Translations under genes and position numbers: made by a program
Part shown: positions 36,259-43,238 of the stretch, piece by piece
Numbering within the stretch: position 1 is the stretch's first letter
Layout: the number at the start of each line of letters is the position of its first letter
Notes under the pieces: model-generated
The model's database searches: none
The model's input: the letters and a program-made list of their open reading frames with translations, nothing else
Told to the model about the DNA's origin: nothing
Origin: Hyphomicrobium_B sp001006785
Lineage (GTDB): Bacteria > Pseudomonadota > Alphaproteobacteria > Rhizobiales > Hyphomicrobiaceae
DNA: 64,000 bases
Direction of reading: 5' to 3'
NCBI RefSeq assembly: GCF_001006785.1
Contig: NZ_CDHO01000002.1
Span: 930,001-994,000, forward strand

Positions 36259-37215
36259 TCAGTCGCCGGCGGCACTCTCGCGCGTCGGCGACACCGTCAT
36301 CCTGGACCGCTCTTCGGAATTCTCGATTGAATCGTCGGCCGGCCCCGCGGCGCGATCGGAATCCTGAAATCCGCCGACCCACCCATAAACAAGGTCTTGC
36401 AGCCGCTCCCGCGCAACCGGCGACGTAAACGTGTGATCTGCGTCCTTGTAGTATTCGACCTGCGCTCGCCCGCGCAGCGGAACATTCGGCAAGGCATCGA
36501 AAAGCTGCTCGCGATAGTTCTGGCGGCCATCCAGCGTTCCGGCCGTGAGAACGATCAGAAGCTTCAAGTCGCGGTCGAGCGCCTGCCCATAAAGGTGCTC
36601 GAGCTCATTACGAACCTTGTCATCCATCGTGCCGGGTGCCGGCCGCGCCTCCGCACCAACCGCCCGTTTCGCGCGTGTGCTCAGCTCTTGCCAGATGCGG
36701 CCACGCCCGCTCGCGAATGACAACCAGCTGCGCAGGCTGACCAACCGCCGCGCAATATATTGCGCGTAGAAACGAGGCGTCGGAGGAACGGTCGGATCGA
36801 GCAGCACCATGCCGAGCACGCGCTGATCTTTATAACCGTACCTCAGCGCAATCTCCGCGCCCGCGCACAGACCGATCAACACGACATCTTGGACATCGCA
36901 ATTCTCGGTCAGCCAGTCGAGTGCATCCGCCAAGTCCGCCTGGTGCGCATCTGTCGGACTGAGGCTGTCATCTCGACCCGCGCTGTCGCCGATGCCGGAA
37001 AAATCAAACCGGAAAACCAGATGTCCGAGCTTCGCCAGATCGCGCGCCATCGTCACGTACATGCGATGATGCCCGATCCGATGCGCGATGCCCGTATTGA
37101 GGATCACGACGGCCGTGCGCCGCACCTCGAACTCGGGGAGAGGCCGCGATAGAATTCCCACCAGCGATGCCGAGGGGCCGAACTGCACGGCAAGTTCGCT
37201 AAATCCTCGTGTCAT
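36259..37215 (-). CDS. Alpha/beta-hydrolase, exosortase-locus type 1, with GLCAG elbow
   Basis: About 318 residues. The fold shows VVILNTGIAHRIGHHRMYVT (oxyanion region), LVFRFDFSGIGDSAG and VVLIGLCAGAEIALRYG, where the nucleophile elbow reads G-L-C-A-G with Cys where Ser is normal. A late YKDADHTFTS supplies the catalytic His. The motif pattern resembles the 'hydrolase 1' often paired with exosortase-A polysaccharide loci. The Cys could still act as nucleophile, as in dienelactone hydrolase-like enzymes. ATG 37215 overlaps the stop of the upstream hydrolase gene (ATGA). It may act on acylated polysaccharide or release the peptide from the synthetase; neither can be shown. Confidence 0.8.
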   Translation of the reverse strand: MTRGFSELAVQFGPSASLVGILSRPLPEFEVRRTAVVILNTGIAHRIGHHRMYVTMARDLAKLGHLVFRFDFSGIGDSAGRDDSLSPTDAHQADLADALDWLTENCDVQDVVLIGLCAGAEIALRYGYKDQRVLGMVLLDPTVPPTPRFYAQYIARRLVSLRSWLSFASGRGRIWQELSTRAKRAVGAEARPAPGTMDDKVRNELEHLYGQALDRDLKLLIVLTAGTLDGRQNYREQLFDALPNVPLRGRAQVEYYKDADHTFTSPVARERLQDLVYGWVGGFQDSDRAAGPADDSIENSEERSRMTVSPTRESAAGD

Positions 37216-37898
37216 TGTAACCAATCTACTATGCGTTGAACCGCTTCGACCGGGATGGATCCTGAATTCAAACGTTCCTCGTCCCAAGCGGACATGTCGG
37301 GTACGTTCTGGACGGTTAAGGCGCCGAAATCCAACGGCGCGCGAGATTGCTCCGTGAGCAGCACCATCGTTTTGGCCGGCAGCGATTGCGCTTTGCCGGC
37401 GATGGCTTCCTTCCCGAAATCCTCGGCGAGTTTTGAAGTTGGCTCGCTCGATGCAGCCGGAATTCCAGCCGACGCAATCTCACCAGCCTCGAGCGGCTCC
37501 CAAAGAATGAGTTTGTTAATGTCTTTCCGGCGGTTGACGGCAACGCGAGCCGCAAGATTTGCGCCAAGCCTCAGCCCCGCGAGGTTCACCGTAGCGGCCC
37601 CGCTGATCTCCTTGATCTCGTCGATGGCCGTTTCGATATCCTCGCACCAACCTGCGAGATCGCCTTCGCCGGATTCACCATAAGAGTCTCCGGTCGCGAA
37701 GTAATCAAATCGCAAGACGTGATGGCCGCCCGATGCCAAGCGTGCCGCTAGCTGCCGCATGGTTCGATAGGCGAAGACCTGCTCGTTCCCCAATGGGTAG
37801 CAGAGCAAAACGCTACGCGCTTTGCCAGTCTCGTCCAGTGCCGGTTCATAGTATCCAAAAAGGCGGCGGCGACGACTTCCGAAATGAAATGCCGTCAT
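37212..37898 (-). CDS. Alpha/beta-hydrolase-like protein, exosortase-locus type 2, elbow GLRLG (no nucleophile)
   Basis: About 228 residues. Core motifs are LFGYYEPA, SVLLCYPLGNEQVFAYRTMR, HVLRFDYFATGDSYG and VNLAGLRLGANLAARVA. The normal G-x-S-x-G elbow is replaced by G-L-R-L-G, so no Ser or Cys nucleophile is present. This fits my memory of the 'hydrolase 2' companion in exosortase-A polysaccharide loci, which also has GLRLG. It may be a non-catalytic partner of the downstream hydrolase. The frame is open from 38042, but the ATG at 37898 has GAGGGA nine bases upstream and matches where the fold begins. The two genes are translationally coupled. Confidence 0.75.
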   Translation of the reverse strand: MTAFHFGSRRRRLFGYYEPALDETGKARSVLLCYPLGNEQVFAYRTMRQLAARLASGGHHVLRFDYFATGDSYGESGEGDLAGWCEDIETAIDEIKEISGAATVNLAGLRLGANLAARVAVNRRKDINKLILWEPLEAGEIASAGIPAASSEPTSKLAEDFGKEAIAGKAQSLPAKTMVLLTEQSRAPLDFGALTVQNVPDMSAWDEERLNSGSIPVEAVQRIVDWLQ

Positions 37899-38540
37899 GC
37901 CGTGCATTCCCTCGACTGTCCGGCGTTCATTTTCTCCCAGCGAGTAGCCATCACCCCAAAACTTTCTACCGGCGCGTCCGAGCACCACCGAACAACCGCC
38001 AGCTGGCGAGTTTCCGTTGCGATGCGAAAACGTGACGTGCAAACCCGATGTAAACCAGCCGGTTTTGCGTTGTATCGACCAAAGTCTCTATTTTCACACG
38101 CTCGCATACTCAAGAAATATGAGCCTTTACGCTATCGCGTTTCAAGTCAACCTTGGCCGTCGCGATCCGAAAATCCATGTAAACCTAAATTGTCTCTAGA
38201 AATCCTTTTCTACCGCCGAGAAAAGGTTTTGGCGCCGGATGACCCGGAAATACTGACACCATAAAACGCGCGCGGAACACGCCTCGAATTGTCGGTTTCC
38301 GCACGCTTCCCCGATCGCAGTGACAAGGCAGGATCGCGCCGTGCGTCCCCCGCCAGCAATCGAGCGCCAGCGCCCCAAGTTGCTCAAAAACTTCGGCAAG
38401 CAGGACGGGCTTGTCATAGGCCATATTAAGTATTCGCGATTAAGTAATAACTTTTGACTCGCGACAGTAGCGGGGTGTGAATAAAAGACGGTGCTCCAGA
38501 TTGGGGCGCGGGGCAGTTTTTTATTTCAAACAGTGCATTA
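37899..38540. other. Divergent spacer between hydrolase pair and ATP-grasp operon
   Basis: About 640 bases without a supported gene. A 79-codon leftward frame (38185-38424, beginning MAYDKPVLLAEVFEQLG) has no recognisable domain. The stretch 38410-38540 is AT-richer and probably carries the promoter for the ATP-grasp gene. A hairpin lies at 38204-38226. Confidence 0.45.
38204..38230 (+). terminator. AT-rich hairpin followed by TTTT
   Basis: Arms CCTTTTCT (38204-38211) and AGAAAAGG (38219-38226) with a 7-base loop, followed by TTTT (38227-38230). It has the shape of a weak intrinsic terminator on the plus strand, but no plus-strand gene ends nearby. It may instead act within a leader transcript of the ATP-grasp operon. 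Confidence 0.3.
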
Positions 38541-39839
38541 GTGGATTTTGGCGATCATAAGGGCGCTGAACGAGCGCAACCGAGCATCCTGCTCTGCAAC
38601 GCAGGTTACTACGGCACATTGGCAGCGATCCGCTCTCTCGGCCGCGCCGGCATCCCAGTAATATCGATCGATCCTTCCCCGCTCTCGGCCGGATCTTATT
38701 CTCGCTATTGCATCTCTCATTTGCGATCGCCTCCGTTCGAGGAGACCACGCGATTTGCACGGTGGTTGCTCGATGCCGGCAAGCCATTCGCCGGTAGCGT
38801 CCTCTATGCGACGAGCGACGCCGTTTCTTACGCACTCGCAAAATGCCGTCAGGATCTGGAGAAGCTCTTTTTATTATATCAGCCTGACCTCGAGACCATG
38901 ATGTGCGTGCTCGACAAGGGTCAGCTGCTGCGCCACGCTCAGGCTACCGGCATCGACACACCGCCGACTTGGCTTCCCACCTCGCGCGCCAATGCGCAGG
39001 AAATCGCCAACGCGATCTCGGAACGCCTGATCATCAAGCCGCGATGCCAACTCGCCGCGCGCAACTTGGTGAAAGGCACCGTTCTAAAGCCCGGTCCGGA
39101 TGCACTGATGCAGCAGTTCGACCGCATGGCAGCAGTCGGACCGGGCGATCCGAGCTTCGCGAAATCGCATCCGGAAATCATGTTTCCGATGTTTCAGGCT
39201 TTCTACCCCGAAGCCGTCAACAGCGTTTACAGCCTATCCGGATTTCGCGACCGCTCCGGAACGAAAACCGCCGTACTTGCGGCCGTCAAGTCGATGCAGC
39301 GCCCGCACAATCTCGGGATCGGCCTTTGCTTCGAGGAAGCCCCCGTCGATACCGCGCTCGCCGGCAAAGTCATGGAGCTATGCGAACGGATTGGCTATTA
39401 TGGTGCTTTTGAATGCGAGTTCATTCAGGCTGGCGATAAAAAGCTGCTGATCGATTTCAACGCCCGCTTCTATAATCAGGTTGGCCTGGAAATTGCGCGG
39501 GGCCTCGACATTCCCGGATTGGTTTACGCCGCGGCGACCGGGCAGGACGAAAAAGTCGATGACTTGATCGCCGCCTTCGAGAAGCGCGAGAAAGGCCAGA
39601 ACTATGCGTTTTGCAACAGCTTCCAATTTCAGCTCATCACGCGCTTTCGTCGTGGCTTGGGATCGATGTCGCCCGAGGAATCCGGACGCTGGACTGCATG
39701 GCGGCAGTCCTCGAAAAACATCGTAGAAGCCGCGTTCGATCAAAACGATCTCATTCCCTACGCCATCGATTCCACGCAGCAAATCTTCTCTATTCTTCGT
39801 CGCCCACGAGCGTTCTTCAGAGACTGCCTAACGAAATGA
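38541..39839 (+). CDS. ATP-grasp ligase (carboxylate-amine ligase type)
   Basis: 432 residues. The N-terminal pre-ATP-grasp part (SILLCNAGYYGTLAAIRSLGRAGIPVISID) resembles PylC/CarB-like proteins. The centre has DKGQLLRHAQATGIDTPPTW and LIIKPRCQLAARNLVKG (ATP lysine). The metal-binding end reads YGAFECEFIQ and LLIDFNARFYNQVGLEIARG. Enzymes of this fold form an acyl phosphate and join it to an amine or similar nucleophile. The start is a GTG at 38541. The stop overlaps the ATG of the oxidoreductase (ATGA), and a methyltransferase follows, so the three form an operon. I infer a tailoring or precursor-supply role for the peptide, or modification of the polysaccharide. Substrate unknown. Confidence 0.8.
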   Translation: MDFGDHKGAERAQPSILLCNAGYYGTLAAIRSLGRAGIPVISIDPSPLSAGSYSRYCISHLRSPPFEETTRFARWLLDAGKPFAGSVLYATSDAVSYALAKCRQDLEKLFLLYQPDLETMMCVLDKGQLLRHAQATGIDTPPTWLPTSRANAQEIANAISERLIIKPRCQLAARNLVKGTVLKPGPDALMQQFDRMAAVGPGDPSFAKSHPEIMFPMFQAFYPEAVNSVYSLSGFRDRSGTKTAVLAAVKSMQRPHNLGIGLCFEEAPVDTALAGKVMELCERIGYYGAFECEFIQAGDKKLLIDFNARFYNQVGLEIARGLDIPGLVYAAATGQDEKVDDLIAAFEKREKGQNYAFCNSFQFQLITRFRRGLGSMSPEESGRWTAWRQSSKNIVEAAFDQNDLIPYAIDSTQQIFSILRRPRAFFRDCLTK

Positions 39840-41143
39840 GCATTTCGGCGCCCAACCCGGATGTCGTGATCATCGGAGCCGGCCCCTACGGGCTTTCCCT
39901 CGCTGCGCATCTGCGTGCTCGCGGCGTGAATTTTCGCATCTTCGGCATCCCGATGGGCTTCTGGCGCGACTTGCCCACGGGCATCAATCTCAAATCCCCG
40001 GCATCGAGCACCAACATTTCGGTGCCGAAGACGCCCGTAGCATTTTCCCGATGGTGCAGAGAGCGCGGACTAGAGGACTACGAGCCATGCTCGATGGAGT
40101 CGTTCGCCAACTATGGGCTCTGGATCCAGTCGCATTTCGTGCCGAACGTCGAGGCAACGAAAGTAACCGCCATTGCCCAGATGGATCGCGGCTTTCACAT
40201 CACGCTCGATGACGGCTCCGAACTCTCCGCGCCGCATGTGATCGTCGCAACCGGATTGTCCTATCTGGACGCAATCCCGGCCGACTTTCACAAACTGCCT
40301 CAAGAAATTTCGAAGCATACGTTCCATCTCTCCGATTATTCCGAATATCGAGGCAAACGTGTCGCGATTGTCGGCGGCGGCGCTTCCGCCATCGAAGCGG
40401 GCGCACTGGTCCACGAAGCGGGCGGATTCCCCGAAGTATTCATCCGCGAGCCGAATGTTCTGATTTACGATCGGACGCCGCGCTATCGCAGTCTTCGCGA
40501 ACGCATCCTGCAGCCGTCATCGCCCATCGGAAACGGCAAGGTGCCATTTCTGATCGGGCATTTCCCGCAACTGCCGTACTTGCTGTCCGAAGCTCGGCGT
40601 CTCAGATTGCTGCGCGCGTTCGTTCCCCCGTCTGCACCCTGGTGGATCAAGGATCGCGTCGTCGGCGTCGTTCCGATGCACGTCGCGAGTTCGATCACCG
40701 GCGCGCGCACTCTTGAGCACGGCCTCAGCCTCACAATTCGCCAACAAGATCAGCCCGAGCGCGAACAGGATTTTGACGCCATCATATGGGGCACGGGTTA
40801 CGAAAAAGACGTGAGCCGCCTCTCCTTCCTGTCCGGCGATATTCTGAGAACAATGACGCTGATCGAGCAGGCCCCCAAGTTGTCCATCAACTTTGAGTCG
40901 TCCGTTGGCGGTCTCTATTTCATCGGCCCCATGTCCGAAATGAGCTTCGGGCCGATCACACGCTTCGTGGCGGGCGCCGGCTTCACAGCAAAATCGCTCT
41001 CCCGGCATCTCGCCCGCCGCGTTCCAAAACGCAGATCAGTTCAACCGTTACAAGAACAAGCCTCCATCCCGCGTCTTGACGACAGGGTTCGCCAACAACG
41101 CGCAGATCCAATGGATGTGAAGATCGATGAACGGCTCACCTGA
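39836..41143 (+). CDS. FAD/NAD(P)-dependent oxidoreductase (monooxygenase-like)
   Basis: 435 residues from the ATG at 39836, which overlaps the previous stop. Two Rossmann motifs are clear: VVIIGAGPYGLSLAAHLRARG at the N-terminus (FAD) and RVAIVGGGASAIEAGALVHEAG near residue 175 (NADPH). A later ATG-like motif (AIIWGTGYEKDV) fits flavin monooxygenases. The opening (GFWRDLPTGINLKSP) resembles class B monooxygenases and N-hydroxylases, but I cannot place it in a specific family such as ornithine/lysine N-hydroxylases. It sits between an ATP-grasp ligase and a methyltransferase and probably oxidises the same substrate. The 3' end overlaps the methyltransferase by 17 bases. Confidence 0.82.
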   Translation: MSISAPNPDVVIIGAGPYGLSLAAHLRARGVNFRIFGIPMGFWRDLPTGINLKSPASSTNISVPKTPVAFSRWCRERGLEDYEPCSMESFANYGLWIQSHFVPNVEATKVTAIAQMDRGFHITLDDGSELSAPHVIVATGLSYLDAIPADFHKLPQEISKHTFHLSDYSEYRGKRVAIVGGGASAIEAGALVHEAGGFPEVFIREPNVLIYDRTPRYRSLRERILQPSSPIGNGKVPFLIGHFPQLPYLLSEARRLRLLRAFVPPSAPWWIKDRVVGVVPMHVASSITGARTLEHGLSLTIRQQDQPEREQDFDAIIWGTGYEKDVSRLSFLSGDILRTMTLIEQAPKLSINFESSVGGLYFIGPMSEMSFGPITRFVAGAGFTAKSLSRHLARRVPKRRSVQPLQEQASIPRLDDRVRQQRADPMDVKIDERLT

Positions 41144-41876
41144 ATTGCAGCGCGGTTCGAAAACGCGATCCGCCGCATTCGACGCCATCGCAGCCGCGAG
41201 AACGCTCAAACGCCGGTTAGCCGATCGCGTAGCGGAACATCTCACTCACAAATGGGACCAGCAGCACGGCGTTGACACGGGCGGACGCGTGGCCATCAAC
41301 GCCTCCCGTGTCGCGGTCGTCGGAAATCACGCTGGGTCCGGCTACGACATCGTATCGACCCCGCCGAGCGTCTTTTCCTATCTCTCGCGATATTTCCCAG
41401 CGCAGCGCAACGACTACAGCTACATGGATATCGGCTGCGGCAAGGGCCGCACCGTCATGCTCGCCTCCGAACTTGGATTCAAATCCTGCATTGGGGTCGA
41501 CTTTGCGAGCTTCGCATGCGACGTCGCTCGCGAAAACGTGGCGCGCTATAAAAGCCCTGTTCCAGAGCGATCGCCGTGCGCCATTCTCAATGAATGCGCC
41601 ACGAAGTGCACCTTTCCCGATGGGAACCTGCTTCTCTTCTTCAACAACCCGTTCGCGATGGATCTATGGCCCGAGGTCGCCCGCCGCGTAACCGAAGCGG
41701 CCGATCAAGAGCGTGCCGTGACCATCATCCTGATCGGCAGCTTCCCCGATACGATACGAGCCGCCGCCGATATTTTCACCGGCTCGCACGTCATCACCAG
41801 ACGCGCCGAAGGATTGACGCCGCGCTTTTGGGACTCATACGCCCCATTCCACTTTATTGTCCTCGCAAACGGCTAA
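41127..41876 (+). CDS. Class I SAM-dependent methyltransferase
   Basis: 249 residues. Motif I reads YMDIGCGKGRTVMLASELG, followed by CIGVDFASFACDVARENV (acidic loop for the SAM ribose) and LLLFFNNPFAMDL (a motif IV-like strand with NNPF). The NPF/NPPF-like motif is common in enzymes that methylate nitrogen, but this alone does not fix the target. It is the last gene of the ATP-grasp/oxidoreductase/methyltransferase operon, overlapping its neighbour. Its end overlaps the leftward small membrane gene by 4 bases. A role in tailoring the peptide or a sugar is inferred. Confidence 0.82.
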   Translation: MNGSPELQRGSKTRSAAFDAIAAARTLKRRLADRVAEHLTHKWDQQHGVDTGGRVAINASRVAVVGNHAGSGYDIVSTPPSVFSYLSRYFPAQRNDYSYMDIGCGKGRTVMLASELGFKSCIGVDFASFACDVARENVARYKSPVPERSPCAILNECATKCTFPDGNLLLFFNNPFAMDLWPEVARRVTEAADQERAVTIILIGSFPDTIRAAADIFTGSHVITRRAEGLTPRFWDSYAPFHFIVLANG

Positions 41877-42082
41877 CGCGCCTTACCGCGGACAGACGTT
41901 GCTTGCCACCAAACCCACGCCGCAATCGCGACCGGCAGACCGACCGCTAACCAGGACAACGCATCCCAGATGCCGTCGCCCAGCAGTGCGAAGATCAAGC
42001 CCACGCCGCTCACCACCGCGACAACCGTCGGAAGAATGTAGGTTCTCTGCCAGATCGGCTTTCTCAGCATCGGCGGGCTCAT
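41873..42082 (-). CDS. Small inner-membrane protein of the iron-uptake unit
   Basis: 69 residues with two predicted membrane helices (ILPTVVAVVSGVGLIFALLG and LSWLAVGLPVAIAAWVWW) and a basic tail. Its ATG overlaps the stop of the PepSY gene (ATGA). Small two-helix proteins of this type commonly close TonB-receptor/PepSY operons. They are thought to assist ferric-chelate reduction or transport, with no defined activity. No further function can be seen. Confidence 0.75.
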   Translation of the reverse strand: MSPPMLRKPIWQRTYILPTVVAVVSGVGLIFALLGDGIWDALSWLAVGLPVAIAAWVWWQATSVRGKAR

Positions 42083-43227
42083 GCGTGCGACCGCTCAACC
42101 GATGGCAACGCCAGCTCCGGCGGTTGCTCAGCAGGCAAGCGCCTGCGGGCAATCCAGAGATAGAGCCCCGTGATGAGAATGATGATCGTGATCACGTCGA
42201 GGATCGCCCAGATCACCTTCAACGTCATCCCGCCGTAGTCGCCGAAATGCAGCGGCTTCGAAATCAGCAGCGTGGTCACGAACCACGGCATGTCCTGCAT
42301 ATCCGTAAAAGCGCCGGTTTCTCCATCGATGACGACCGGCTTCAGCAAGCGCGACGTCAACGGCGTGTTGCCTTTGAAAAAGATGACGTAGTGCGCAGGG
42401 CCAGCGAAAATCGTGCCGGGAAAGGCGACGGTTTGCGGCTCCATATCGGGCAACTTGCTTCGCGCCAGCTGCATGGCGTCTTCCACGGATGCGAGCTTCG
42501 TCGGAACCGGACGGTCCCTGCCCGGCCCGAGCATTTCGGAGAGCTGCGTGAACTGCCACACCTTCACAACGAGATCGGCCCAAGTGTTCACAACTCCAGT
42601 CGCGCCGACGACGAGCGTCCAGGCGATAACGACGATCCCGAGAAAATTATGCCAGTCGAGCCAGCGAACAGGGCGCGTGCGGCTGACACGTATCGCGCCA
42701 AATTTCAGCTTTCGCATGAACGGGCCGTAGATCACGATTCCCGAGACGATCGCCGCAACAAAGAAGAGGCCCATCAATCCGAGAAAGAGCTTTCCGGACA
42801 GGCCCGCATACATATCCGTATGCAGCCGGTACATGATCATCGTGAACCGGCCATTGAAATCCGGCTCGTCCAGAAAGCTGCCCGTGTTCGCGTCAAAACG
42901 CGCGAACTGGTTTGTCATCGGATCAGCACTGACGCTGTCATTGATCGACAAAAACAGGACGCCGGGATTTTCATCATCCCACGACAGAAACTGAACGACC
43001 TTGCCAGGATAGCGCTCGTGCACGTTTTGCAGAACCTGGTCGAGACTGACCGGCTGCGTGCCCGGCGCGACCTCGGCCGGATGTGCCGAGTCGTGCAGCA
43101 GATCGTCGATCTCGTGATGGAAGATCAGCGGCAGCCCGGTGATGCAAAGCATGAGCAGGAAAATGGTCGAGACGAGGCTCGACCATTTGTGCACCCACGC
43201 CCATTTGCGCAAAGAACTATTCGTCAT
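42079..43227 (-). CDS. PepSY-associated transmembrane protein (putative ferric-siderophore reductase partner)
   Basis: 382 residues. It opens RKWAWVHKWSSLVSTIFLLMLCITGLPLIFHHEI, the first helix of the PepSY_TM family with its paired His. GRFTMIMYRLHTDMYAGLSG, VRWLDWHNFLGIVVIAWTLV and a C-terminal ILDVITIIILITGLYLWIARR are further helices with His residues suited to haem or metal binding. Homologues sit beside TonB-dependent siderophore receptors and are believed to take part in periplasmic ferric-siderophore reduction. It starts 11 bases after the receptor stop and is clearly in its operon. Confidence 0.88.
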   Translation of the reverse strand: MTNSSLRKWAWVHKWSSLVSTIFLLMLCITGLPLIFHHEIDDLLHDSAHPAEVAPGTQPVSLDQVLQNVHERYPGKVVQFLSWDDENPGVLFLSINDSVSADPMTNQFARFDANTGSFLDEPDFNGRFTMIMYRLHTDMYAGLSGKLFLGLMGLFFVAAIVSGIVIYGPFMRKLKFGAIRVSRTRPVRWLDWHNFLGIVVIAWTLVVGATGVVNTWADLVVKVWQFTQLSEMLGPGRDRPVPTKLASVEDAMQLARSKLPDMEPQTVAFPGTIFAGPAHYVIFFKGNTPLTSRLLKPVVIDGETGAFTDMQDMPWFVTTLLISKPLHFGDYGGMTLKVIWAILDVITIIILITGLYLWIARRRLPAEQPPELALPSVERSHA

Positions 43228-43238
43228 CCGAACTCAGC

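Noticed and set aside
38185..38424. 79-codon leftward frame upstream of the ATP-grasp operon
   Set aside because: No domain, no ribosome binding site and it lies in a likely promoter region; kept only as part of the spacer note.
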